Shown in pieces: positions 21,880-33,962 of a stretch of 64,000 nt of DNA. How positions within the stretch are numbered: position 1 is the stretch's first letter; every line of letters begins with the position of its first letter. Position numbers and translations under genes: made by a program. A model generated the notes under the pieces. The model saw nothing but the letters and a program-made list of their open reading frames with translations. It searched no databases and had not been told where the DNA came from. The stretch is taken from contig OX155951.1 of the NCBI GenBank assembly GCA_944548615.1, positions 37,072,995-37,136,994 of the forward strand. Reading direction: 5' to 3'. Source of the stretch: Micropterix aruncella (Eukaryota > Arthropoda > Insecta > Lepidoptera > Micropterigidae).

Positions 21880-23765
21880 TCACTACCAACCAGATGTGGC
21901 CGGATTTCTCCGTCCTCCGTTTGGTAACGGATCCGAGATCGCTTGCGTGGTCTCTACCTGACGTAAGCGGTTATTCAGTTTGTATGTATCGCGGATCGAA
22001 GCACTCTTTGCCCACCATGGTCCCGCGTGATCAGCCAACTGATCGATTCAAGAATAGATGACGTCTACCCCAACTGTCATAGGAAAAATATATCCGCCCC
22101 CTCCCCTTGGTTATTCGACGGATGGGCAGCGTATCTAGCACACCGGACAGTACACCAAGCGCCAAGTTTCGCCTAAAGGATTCCCCCGAATATGCGATCT
22201 TTTTGTCCCAACCACCTGGTTCCTAATGGTTCCGTGTAGCTTGGGTGGTGTTTGCCAAAAATCTATGTCATCTGGCCTGCCCAACTCGCGGTTCAACTCC
22301 TATCTGGTAGCCTCCTCGAAGACGGGCTTACCCTGTCGGGGCCGCTGTCAGCTTCTGCCACGGCTGTAATACTACAGTCGGAGGCGGTTGGGATCAGAAA
22401 TTCGCGGATTCAGGGAAATACCTCGGGTGGAACTGGGCAGTTGGTGCACCATACGGTTTGCTAGGTGTTGAATGCCCAGCTGGAAAATAACTAGAGGGGT
22501 CTGGAGACGTACGTTTCCTATGACAGCGGAGGGTAGTTGTCGACCTGACATCCTCAACCCTTGAATCGATCCGTCGGCCACCCGATCCCGAGTGACCATG
22601 GCGGGCAAAGGGCGTCGCGGTCAGCAAAATATTCAAACTGAATAACCGCTTCGTCAGGTAGAGGCTGCGCAAGCGACCTCGAACCCGTGACCAGACCGAA
22701 AGACGGAGAAATCCGACCAAATCTGGTAGTAACGGCGTGAGGTTGGTCCGCTGGTTTCACATTCCAGTCCCTCGCGGTAAAGCGTCTGCTCCTTACGGGC
22801 ATGTTGGTGGAGCCAGACTGTGGACAGTGTTGCCCCTGAGTAACTGTGTAATCACCTCACGACTGAAAGAATGATGTATATCGTTATAACAGCCTGAAGT
22901 GTCGGGTTCGCCCGTTGCAGATGAAAAAGTGACCCAACCACCTCCCACTGCAGGATTACAACGGGGGCTGTTGGGCCCTGTTCCAGTTGGCCACTAAAAC
23001 CCATATGTCCTGGGTCGGTCAATCTTACGGGTCAACACCTATCTGGCGGCCACCACGTATGAAGTGCGAGCCCGGGTATGACTCTGGCCTGCGGGCCAGT
23101 TTTCCCCAGGACTCAATCTTCTGGCGCTCCTGGACGGTTTGCGCACCGTGCGGCGTCAGCCAATCGATTGTGCATTCTGACTGACAGTCGGGGAAGTCTG
23201 GAAACAGTACTGTCTCCTATAGAGTGGGGGTAGTTGTTGTAGAGTGGGGGGCACCTTACGGCGACTGCTCTTGAAACGACCAATCGGCTACCCGATACCG
23301 AGTGAACAGCCAGGCAAAGGATGCCGTGGTCCGCGATAGATTCGGTAGACAACGTTTCACCGCTACGTAAGGGAGAGGACCGCGCAAGCGACCTCGAACC
23401 CGTAACCAGTCGGGAGACCGGAGTAATCTGGTTGCAACTGGTAGTAAGGGCGCGAGTGTCAGCCCGAAGTATGATTAACCTGGTTATCTCGCGGTAAGGC
23501 GTTGGTATCTTACGGGCGTGTGGCGTAACTAGACGGTTGACTGTTTGGTCCTCAGTCTTCTGCGCTCACATCACGGTATACAAAACGATCAATATCGTTA
23601 AAACTTCCTGAGGTGACGGGTTCGCCTGTTGTAGTTGCAGTATTGCAGTCGTGGAAGAAGCTCACAGCGGTTAAGTCCCTCTACGCTGCTACCAGGCGGG
23701 AGTTGAACCGTGAGTTGGGCAAGCCAGATGACATAGAATTTGACCAACACAACCTAAGCTGCATA
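21880..23765 (+). repeat. R-A, composite of at least two units
   Basis: Two unit ends are visible at about 22898 (TCGGGTTCGCCCGTTG) and 23613 (GACGGGTTCGCCTGTTG). The second, best preserved unit runs from about 22925 to 23635 and contains GCTCCTGGACGGTTTGCG, GATTGTGCATTCTGACTGAC, CCTTACGGCGACTGCTC and GACCTCGAACCCGTAACCAG. It is followed at 23650-23765 by a short coding-like frame with ELNREL. GC-rich; overlapping ORFs lack known domains. Confidence 0.6.
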
Positions 23766-24507
23766 TAACCATTGGAAACCATTGGTCTGGAGAATCGATT
23801 ACCGGCGCGAATCGAGAACCATCGAGACAACCATGAACGTCCCCCAGGCCGAGCATCTGGGACGGCTCAATGCATCTCTTCAGATGCCGAAGTTATCAGG
23901 CGGTGTCTACAACATCAGCCGCTCACAACAGAAGAAGAAGACCACCCGATGGATACGGTCAATTTTATTTTAACAAGATGTGCCGATGTGTAAAAATAAT
24001 CACATACTCGTACATGGACAGATACGAAAAACACACACCAGAATTTTCGATCAAACCAGGAAACGATACTTGCTCGATGAGAAGCCGACGAGAACATTTT
24101 ATACAATTTCGACTAGGCGTGATGTCATATTAGACCTAGAATCAAAACGCCATTATTATTAACGCCTAATTACCTAATTAGCATAAATAGCGAGTGACCG
24201 TTCGATTGGTTCATTCGTGGTAAAACAATAGTCCGTTCGTCTCGTGTCATTGATACTTACTATAATTTTCTTCATTTTAATATACACGAATGGGTATGTC
24301 GATGATTTTCGGCGGGGCGTGTTTCGTCATTTAGTTACGAAACGGCGACGCACGGTCAATTCGAAGCGCCGACACGGAACGATATTGTTGGCATTGCGAA
24401 AAGTGAAGATTTACTATTGTAGGTGGCGGCGGCCCCGTTGCTCTGGAGTGATCATATTACAGAGTATATCGATGGTCCTTCGAGCCCGATTTTAATATAT
24501 TTACGAC
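23766..24507. other. Unassigned stretch
   Basis: Small ORFs on both strands (for example 23772-23993) have no recognisable domain. 24180-24260 holds CATAAATAGCG, a weak TATA-like element, but no ORF of interest follows. Origin unknown. Confidence 0.3.
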
Positions 24508-25217
24508 TAATTGTTGCCCGCGGCTTTGCTTCAAGTACAGTTTCTAATCGATTTGTTAATTTAAGTAGGGTGGCGTTTATTTGCCTTTTTAGACGCTACC
24601 TTTAGATATATAGCGCAAGACGTCCCCCTCAGATGCACGTTATCTATCTCGTAGACGTACGCATATTGTTCATCGCCACGCGATACTAATTTCATGGTAT
24701 CTCTATAACTATACCACCTAAACACTCACAGTAAACAGCTAATTTTATCTCAGTTTAACACCCGTGATAATGGATTAATTTATTTTGTAAGGGATTCTTA
24801 TTTTATTGCTAATATCTTCAACAAATACTGCGTACTTATTTTTCTTACTTTCTGGAGATATAAAAGCAGTTATTGTAGCTTAAATGTAAAAGTTAGATAT
24901 ATGCTGTCGTCGAGTTTTTTATAGTTTTGTTTTAAATCGGATGTTTTGACATATATTGCTTCGCCGATAAATCAACTCACCAGCTCATTTTTTCCCGACT
25001 TGACTTTCAAATATTGTGATTTCTTATTGAAAACCAATATCGATCACAATATAATATCGCCTATAGCACTCATCGATAATGGAGATTTTCATTAGTGAAA
25101 GAATTTTTGAAATCGGATAAGTAGTTTCGGAGATTACCCCCTACATACAAACTTACAAACTTACAAACACAAACATACAAATTTACAAACATTACTTCCT
25201 TATAATATTAGTAAAGA
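24508..25217 (-). mobile_element. Non-autonomous Helitron
   Basis: On the minus strand the element starts TCTTTACTAATATTATAAGG immediately after an A, and ends with CCGCGGGCAACAATTAG before a T. Helitrons insert between A and T, start with TC and end with CTRR; here the last tetranucleotide is TTAG rather than CTAG. The segment GAAATCGGATAAGTAGTTTC and the (ACAAACTT)n-like stretch are typical of insect Helitron-derived repeats. No Rep-helicase. Confidence 0.6.
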
Positions 25218-25694
25218 TAGAGAGACGTAGCAGCCAAATTTAGTTGTCGTCACATGTCATATTTTAAAAAACCAAAGCATACCGCATACTCATTTTGACA
25301 GCAATCTAAGTACGAAAAAGTGAATTTTACGGGAGACATAAAAGGCTGTTTTTCTCGAAATAGGATAATTTTTTGTTTAGCTATTTTTCAAAGTTAAATT
25401 CATGATTACTTTTAGGAAAAACCTACATAATGAAAAAAATTAAATATAGAAGAAAATATCGGTTATGTTATTTCCGAAAGAAATGCCTAAACGGTTCCGT
25501 ATTTTATGTGGTTTTCGAAATGGATTCATACAATTGAATATCAGAAATTCGTATATTCCTATGTAAAAATATTTATTATGTTTCAGTTTTAATAACTTTC
25601 ATATATTTAATACAGCGTAGATAAGGTTAGGTTAGTTTTTGAGAAACAATAAATTTTAACTACATTTCGAAAACATCATAATTATAAATTTAAA
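25218..25694. other. Repeat-derived spacer
   Basis: Contains CCGAAAGAAATGCCTAAACG near 25477, the inverse of a segment near 1758. No gene. Confidence 0.35.
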
Positions 25695-25985
25695 GTTTAG
25701 CTTTACTTTCCATCAGGAAGGCCCAGTGGCAAGCTCCCGGCTACATCTTCAGACTCTCGTCATCATGTGTAATGGAAACTACTACATCATGTGTAATGGA
25801 CTACTACTACATCATGTGTAATGGAAACGAGTCCAAACTCGACTATCTTAGCACTTTCCATCAGGAAGTTCCAGTGGCAATCTACCGACTCCATCTTCAG
25901 ACTCTCGTCATCATGTGTAATGAAAAGTACTCGTTATAACAAAACATACTAGCACGAATTCGACGGTCCTATCATTTGTTATCAG
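25695..25985 (-). repeat. Diverged tandem repeat related to 21.1-21.5 kb
   Basis: Units with CTTTCCATCAGGAAG, CCAGTGGCAA and CATCTTCAGACTCTCGTCATC begin at about 25703 and 25854, and a weak third begins near 25978. A 29-bp ACATCATGTGTAATGGA block is triplicated at 25760-25830. The reverse complement (GTCTGAAGATG.AGCCGG...CACTGG) aligns with the plus-strand units at 21.1-21.5 kb. Confidence 0.6.
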
Positions 25986-26528
25986 GGATTTCCAGTCCCT
26001 ACATCCGAGTACGTCATCAAATCAGCTCGATGGTACCATAATTTAACAACGCATTTACAATAAATATGCATCGCTAATGTTATGTCAATATTTAATAAGT
26101 ATTCAAAATTATTAAAATAAAAATAACAATTGAACACGTCCGACAGGAGCATTAGAATGTAAGTGCTGCTGCTGCCCAACTAAGTGCCAGGACTAGTTCC
26201 AGGGCAGCGAGCTCTCTAGATTTGTATTGATATATATTAGGCAATTTAAAAAAAAAAACAAAAGAAAAAAACATATAAATATATACTTCCGTCAATATTA
26301 AAAATTAAAGCTAATAAACAAAACCGGAAATATTAAAAAATAGAATACAGAAAATAAATAATCGTTTTAAACAAAATAAAATTAAAAAAATGACAAAGAA
26401 TATTAAACAATAATAACCAAAATTAATAATTAAGAAACAGTAATAAAAAAGTCAGCGATTATAATAAAAATAATAATAATAAGAATTGTCAAGGATAAAA
26501 TTTAATGATTGAAACTGTCTGGGTATAT
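25986..26528 (-). repeat. Probable LINE 3' UTR, AT-rich
   Basis: AT-rich sequence directly downstream, on the minus strand, of the LINE C-terminal frame that ends at 26529. No independent feature. Confidence 0.35.
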
Positions 26529-26732
26529 TTATTTATAGATATTTTTCCGGGCGTCATGTTTCAACCAGGAGTCAATTTTAGCTTTAAAATAAGACTTAGG
26601 CGTATACATTTTTAAAACTTCGTCAAGCATATTAAATATCCTGGGGGTTATGTATACAAAATGCATCTGCCCAAAAGTCGTCTGCATTCGAGGGACGTCG
26701 AAATGTATAGCTCGAGATTGCCGCGTGCAGAA
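26529..26732 (-). pseudogene. LINE C-terminal remnant
   Basis: The minus strand gives an open frame of about 67 codons to a TAA at 26529-26531. It contains RAIHFDVPRMQTTFGQMHFV followed by PRIFNMLDEVLKMYTPKSYF and KAKIDSWL. This follows the C-terminal LINE pattern (tR......vP......F......R.fN.L.......s.FK..i..wL). Truncated upstream. Confidence 0.55.
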
Positions 26733-28190
26733 ACACTTTTAGACATACCCACTGTAATGTTTATTTCTTTTATATTTTAAATTTTTCTTAAATTTAACAT
26801 CACTTTCGCTGTTAATTACTGTTAAATTATTCTTTTAGCGTCAAATAATTTGTGTGCTCAAATAAAAAGAATATTGATGTGGTTATTTAACTGTATAATT
26901 TCGTAACAATGTAGGTATAATCAATATTTAGTTTGAGTACCGAATAAAATAAAATAAAATATTGCAAAAACAAATAAATATGTGCGCCTGTTCTCTGCTT
27001 TGCGGCTAAACTATAGAGAAAGTTTAAAAATAACGCTATCGGTGTTAGATAACCATCGGGCCAATTACCCAATTAATGCACGCTTAATGCTGAGCATCAA
27101 AGAAGCCGATTGTTCTTTCAGAGATTAACCTTTTTTATTTCTCCTTTACTGGTCGTTCGTTTTGAAAAGAAAAGAGTACGTAACATAAGCTCTCAGTGAA
27201 CCGTGAAATTAGCAGCGATGATTCGTCAAAAGATCTATAAAACAGACGTGCATAAATATAAGCGGATACAGCGTAAAAATCAATATAGAATTAGCGTACA
27301 AATGACGACGCATCTGCCTAATCCGGAAGGTTTTCAAAAGCGGAAAGAACGTAAAATAGGCGTTTGATTGATATAGATGTGGCCGATTAGCGACCGGTTT
27401 GTCAATTTAATAACTACAGGTAAATTCGTTAGTGTCGATTGTAAAAATATTCGGAATGGAATGCATAATTAATGTAAATTATCGAAACGAGGCTTTCAAG
27501 GCCATGGAAACAGCAAACGTACCGTTCAACCTGTTAGCCGTTATAAAGAATAAGGCTATTAGACAATGTTTTCTTGGCGCCCTGTCGTAGATGACTTCCA
27601 GTATTTTGAATTAGGACATACCATCTTCCTTTGGTCACTGTTCTGAGACCCTAGATTGGTCCTTATATTACGGTATCTAATCGTAACATTTGGAGATAGG
27701 TAGTAAAGGGTTATATCTGGACAGAGGGTTGTGCATCCGAGACTTTCAGGGAAATGACACTGCTTAATTGACCTCCAGGATACGGCTTTCTTGGTTATTG
27801 AGAAAATGTTTGGGATTAAAAACTGCATTAGGAGGTTGGAGGTTACTGCAGAACTTTTGTTGGCATGAGACACTGCAAGACTAATTACCTCGTGAATAGC
27901 AGCAATGACTGTTATGGCGGTAGGTGTACCAAATCGACCTTGATTCTAAAGTCGACTTGCAGCTGGCTAAATATTTCTACCTATGCAAGGCGTTTTGATA
28001 TAGAGACGATATTAATATCCTCACAGTAGCGCCAGCGTTTGAGGTTACTGGGGCCTGAAGACATTTAAATTAAATTTCAGCTTCTCTGTTATACAGTCGC
28101 ACAAAATTATCTTCCAGTGCATCAGGGCGAAAATACAAAAGTCTCCAACTGTTGTCCTGTCAATAATCCCCGTTGTTGTTATATCAAATT
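26733..28190. other. Intergenic, possibly unique sequence
   Basis: No recognised repeat except an (AATAA)n tract near 26945. The 104-codon minus ORF at 27559-27873 has no recognisable domain. 27060-27460 and 27880-28120 are of mixed composition and could be unique host DNA. I see no gene. Confidence 0.35.
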
Positions 28191-28553
<363 letters not shown>

Positions 28554-28583
28554 ATATTTTAAGGGTGTAAATTTTTTGAAATT

Positions 28584-29592
<1,009 letters not shown>

Positions 29593-29718
29593 ATATGAAA
29601 TCTACTAAAAATCATAAAGACAGCTTAAACCTTTTACTATAAAAACCTTATTACATTCAGATTAAGGAAGAAATAGATATTCCGTTTCTGAGCTAAACTA
29701 GAGCCACATATTATAATA

Positions 29719-29894
29719 CAGTGGAACATCTCATAACGAGCATAATTCATTCCAGACTCTTACTCGTTAAGCGAAACACTCGTTTAGCGAAACAATTTCT
29801 TCAATATTCCTTATGAGAGGTGCGAATTACTCGTTATGAGGAATTACTGCGAATTACTCGTTATGAGAGGTGCTCGTTATGAGAGAATCCACTG
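29719..29894. mobile_element. Pogo/Tigger-type MITE, 176 bp
   Basis: Flanked by TA at 29717-29718 and 29895-29896. The ends are inverted: CAGTGGAACATCTCATAACG and, from the right, CAGTGGATTCTCTCATAACG. An internal CTCGTTATGAG motif is repeated several times. TA duplication and CAGTGGA-type termini fit the pogo/Tigger group. No coding capacity. Confidence 0.75.
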
Positions 29895-30873
29895 TATTTT
29901 ATTTCTAATATTGCATAATAGCTCCCGTCGGACTTGCATTTGCTTTGGTGACTGCGCCAGCCAACGCGTGACGAACTCACAAGCAAGCGATTTAGGACCG
30001 TAGCCTTGTTGGAAAACAAGTCATCGCAAATCCTACGACTGGTGTAACAACAATTAACAACATTGGTGGGCAGAATTACGCATCGGCATCGCGCACAGCA
30101 AAATTATCAATGAGAGAGATTTATAATAACTTTGGCCGACGCGTGTTTGAAATACGCGCCTCGGCGCGGGGCGTCGAACCAGCTCAAAACCGCGCAATTA
30201 GCCGCTGCAATGCTATAAGATAATAATTACAGGCCTGCCATCGCGTCGTGTAACTTGTCACGCAACTGGGAAAGATGGAAGAGGTTTTCTCCGCGGAAAT
30301 CGCTGTTGCAAACCCGGCGCATGTCGCTCAAGAAGAAGAGGCCTTTGACTTCTTGAGAAATACTAGTATGCTGTACAGGATTTCATAGTGACGACATCTC
30401 AGGTTTCCAAGAAATTACCTACCTAAGAAAAATATTGGATACACTAAGAAAAATATTGGATTGCTTCTTACATTACCTACCGTTTTGTTATTACGGTTTT
30501 ACACAGAATTACGATGTTTCAATCGTAAATTTGTTGAATTAAAAAGAATTATCAACAGTAGGAGGTATCAACATTTTCCTTACGGTTAATACGGAAATAA
30601 CAGTATACTGTAGTTTCAACATGATTTATGAGTACGATTATAACCCTACCGGTCCCAAGATTACAACACGTTAACTACCGTCACGCCAACACCATTACGC
30701 GACATGTTAATTCATACGTATGGACCACAGTCCGCGTTATATACGTAATCCTTGTTGCATTTCCGTGTACTACATCGTTTTAGTTTTCTCAGTATACTTT
30801 AATGCCATCAAACATCCTATTTCATTAAGTATCTTAGCTTTGCTAAACCTCGGTATATGCTTTCATTCTTATA
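29895..30873. other. Intergenic with a GC-richer island
   Basis: 29930-30340 is clearly GC-richer than its surroundings and matches no repeat seen in this window. It contains GCGCAATTAGCCGC and other AATTA-core (homeodomain-like) sites and might be a conserved regulatory segment. 30420-30870 is ordinary AT-rich sequence. No gene. Confidence 0.35.
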
Positions 30874-32133
30874 CTTAGGTCATACTGAACGTTTCTGGAT
30901 TCTGATAAATAGGGCCAGATATTACGCCTATGATACATTTATTGTTTTTCAATTTTCAAAGTATACGCCCTTACAAATTATACATTTACGCATTTGTTCA
31001 AACCATTGTAAAAAGCATTTGGGCCAGTCTTGTTTCGTAGAACGCATTCACCGCCGATGCAGTGCTCGTAAAACGTATGCGTCTAAGTTTGTCTTATATT
31101 TGAGGGAAGAAAAAGAAGTCGCAAGATGCGAGGTCTATGCTGTATGGCGGATGCGGCATCAGTTCTACATTTGAAGCCTTTAAATACGCTTTTGTTACCT
31201 TAGCGGAATGTGCGGACGCATTATCTTGGTGAAGGACGACATTGCTTCGAGGGCGCCTTTCGCGAACATTTTCTAAGACTCTGGGCAAGCAAGGTGTTGA
31301 CGTAACAATCTGCAGTCCCTGTCCTTTAGTTTTTAAAGCCACACTGTTATGTAATGATTTGCCGAAATTAGAAGCAACCATTTCCTTAGCAATGATTGGA
31401 CTTCTTGACAAGCCTTTGTTGACAAATCTTCCTATTCTGCCGAGTGGCTTTTTCTTTCCGGTTCAGGGTAGTACTCTCAGGTTTCATCACCTGTCCTAAT
31501 ATTATAGACAGCCAATAGTTGCCTCCATCAAACTTTGCTGTCATTTTACGACACCGCTCTACATGCAGTCGTTTCTGGTTTTCCGTCAAATCATGCGGTA
31601 TCCATCGAGTTTGAAGCTTCCGTACTTTCAGATAGGTACATATGTAAAATCTTTTGCACTTGACTCATGTCAATGTCTACTACGTTACGAATTTGCTGAC
31701 AAATATTTTTTGTCAGACTCAACTAATTGACGTAGGGTATCAATAGTAGATTGGGTAACCTCAGTCACTGACCGACCTTTAAGTGCATCGTCGTGGAGAT
31801 GACTAAGTCCACGTCTAAACTCACTGAACCACGTATACACAGAGCTACGAGATAGGACTTCATCGCCAAATGCCAATTGAAGTATCTGGCAACTCTCTAA
31901 CTGCCTTAAGCCGCAGCAAAAATCGTAAAAAAACGTAGCGCGAAATTTTTCTCGAGTTAAATTCATTGTAATTCCGACACACAGTTTTCAAGACGATGCC
32001 ACAATGAACGACGAATGACAATCTCGCAAGTCAAAAAGTAACACGTTCCCAGTACTTCCATTTTCAGATCGTAATTGGTTTTCTATTTCTTTTATTGTAA
32101 GAAAAGTTCCAGAAACTTTCATTATGCCCCACG
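30874..32133 (-). mobile_element. Mariner element, full length but decayed
   Basis: About 1.26 kb, bounded by inverted ends: TAGGTCATACTGAACGTTTC near 30876 and, reading inward from 32132, TGGGGCATAATGAAAGTTTC. Length and ends fit the Tc1/mariner superfamily. The single gene is on the minus strand and is described separately. A TA precedes the left end; the right-hand TA is mutated. Confidence 0.8.
30949..31966 (-). pseudogene. Mariner transposase pseudogene (DD34D)
   Basis: Starts at ATG 31964-31966 and ends at TGA 30949-30951, about 339 codons of alignment, close to the family's usual 345. The N-terminal 93 residues (MNLTREKFRATFFYDFCCGL...) form the helix-turn-helix DNA-binding region. 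The first catalytic aspartate survives in RTGDET at about 31490, in a shifted frame and followed by a stop where W is expected. The second and third lie in LHQDNASAHSA and PPYSIDLASCDFF with 34 residues between them, the DD34D signature. The C-terminus reads WPKCFLQWFEQMRKCI and KGVYFEN. At least three frameshifts or stops make it inactive. Confidence 0.8.
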
Positions 32134-32929
32134 AAATCCATAAGAAAATGGCATAAAAATGTGCCATTCAAGCGACAAAAACAAAAATCCACACATTCCT
32201 TTCGACATTGCAGGCGGGCAACTTACCGCAGGAGCAAATCAAGCTCTTTCGCTGGTGGTAGCGGTATCTTTACTGTACCGATCTTTACTGTCATTATGAT
32301 ATTAAAAAGTCATTTCAATATTTTTGAAAATTGTTACCTTTTTTCTAGTGGATTCATGTATTAATCACTGCACACTGCTAAATTAATCAATTATAGCTTG
32401 GTTTCTTCATATTTCCCATCGCAAAGCAAAATTTACGAGAAAAAGCGGCGATTTGGGCGAAAGTCAAACACTTGCCTAATTTCCAGTGAGCAATTATTAT
32501 CATTGTTGTGCCATGATTGCTGGGAAGTCAAGAAAGTGCCGTCGCGACATCCAAGCGCACTGCGCGTATACTTTCAATTATTTTTATCGCCTCTGGCGAG
32601 ACGGTTTCGCCATGAATGAATGTTAGAAAAGTGTGTCAAACGTCTGAAGGTCTCATCCTCGTATTCACTAACATTTGATACGGGCTCATTGTTGTGTTTT
32701 AGTTATTCTGAAGACAATCATAAGATATGTTGTGTTTTAGTTATTCTGAAGACAAACATACCATACCATTTCTGAAGACAATCATACCAGGCTCTTATCT
32801 ATGACGTTGCCGTTATGTAAAGGAAATTTAACACGGAAACGGGTTGCATTAATAGGGCTTTAATACCTCGACTATAAAACTGTTATGAACTTCAATTAAT
32901 GAATGGAAGAAAGCCAAAGAAATACGCGA
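32134..32929. other. Intergenic, no gene seen
   Basis: A roughly 41-bp segment (TTGTGTTTTAGTTATTCTGA) is duplicated at about 32691 and 32731. ORFs at 32161-32364 and 32398-32619 have no recognisable domain. Confidence 0.35.
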
Positions 32930-33318
32930 AACGTGTAAATATATTAAAAATAATAAAAAACACGACTCCAGTTACATAAAGTGAAGTACTATTATTGTTA
33001 TTACGTTTGTTTTATGAAATATTTGTGGTTTATGTATTTATCTATATACATATTTATTTTCGGAATGTACTCAATCAGACCTTTCATTTGACACTAAACA
33101 CCATATATTTATGTTAATTAATTGACATATGAAGATTTGAACAGTTAGACAGCTATTTACTTGATATTTGGAAAGTTAAGATGGCCTATGACAATTGGGA
33201 TAACATAACAATTATAACAATGCTACATACTTCTAAATCGGTTCGAGCGTTTAGAAGTTATGGTGGAATAAAGAAACGGAAGACGTACATAGATGAACCC
33301 TGAACACATTACACTCCT
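32930..33318 (+). repeat. R-B interspersed repeat, copy 2
   Basis: Uninterrupted version of the locus into which the pogo element inserted at 59 kb: CGGAATGTACTCAATCAGAC at 33061-33080 corresponds to the joined flanks there. Otherwise as copy 1. Confidence 0.65.
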
Positions 33319-33530
33319 TTTTGTTGTAAAAAAGGACATGCATCATCTCAAAGTGCGACTGAGTAAGGTTCGAAATAGCTTTCGTTGTCAATCTAACCTA
33401 TTTTACAATAAATTGCCATTATGTATTTCAATTTATAGAATTAAGGATTTTGACAATATCGAATTTTCTCAGTTCACTTTCTTGACTATCTTAATTCGTA
33501 ATTTTTTTTATTATTTAATTTAAATTGTGA
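33319..33530 (+). pseudogene. LINE C-terminal remnant
   Basis: Reads LKVRLSKVRNSFRCQSNLFY followed by NKLPLCISIYRIKDF, resembling the C-terminal block of LINE proteins (sf...c..fYN.LP..i). A closely related, more degraded segment is at 37925-38160 (KVRLVKL, QSNIFYN). Confidence 0.45.
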
Positions 33531-33962
33531 CTTTTTAATCTGACTATTTAAGATTGGCTATTATTATTATGACTACTTTGTTACAGTTTAATTTTTTATT
33601 GTAATTACTGTCCATATGATAATTTGTGAAATTGTCAAATAATTCTGATCGATTATTAGTGTTAATGTCTATATTATAATCTGTGAATTTATTTATTTAT
33701 TTATTTGATCTCCGGGAAACATACAGCGCTGCATTAATTAGACTAATTATCTTACTACAATGTTTCGCTGGCCGATTAAATGCTTCCTACTGTAGTCTTA
33801 CCATATTTTTTTATACGATGATTATCAAAATGTATACGTATTAAATAAATTACTATCGAACTATTACTAATAGGATAGGAAAGGAGACGGTTGGGATAAA
33901 GGATATGATATAGGCATTTAAATCATAGTTTAATTATAGCATTCGAATCATAGTTTAATCAT
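33531..33962. other. AT-rich spacer
   Basis: Contains an (ATTT)n tract near 33690 and a short duplication ATAGTTTAAT.ATAGCATTCGAATC at 33925-33972. No gene. Confidence 0.35.
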
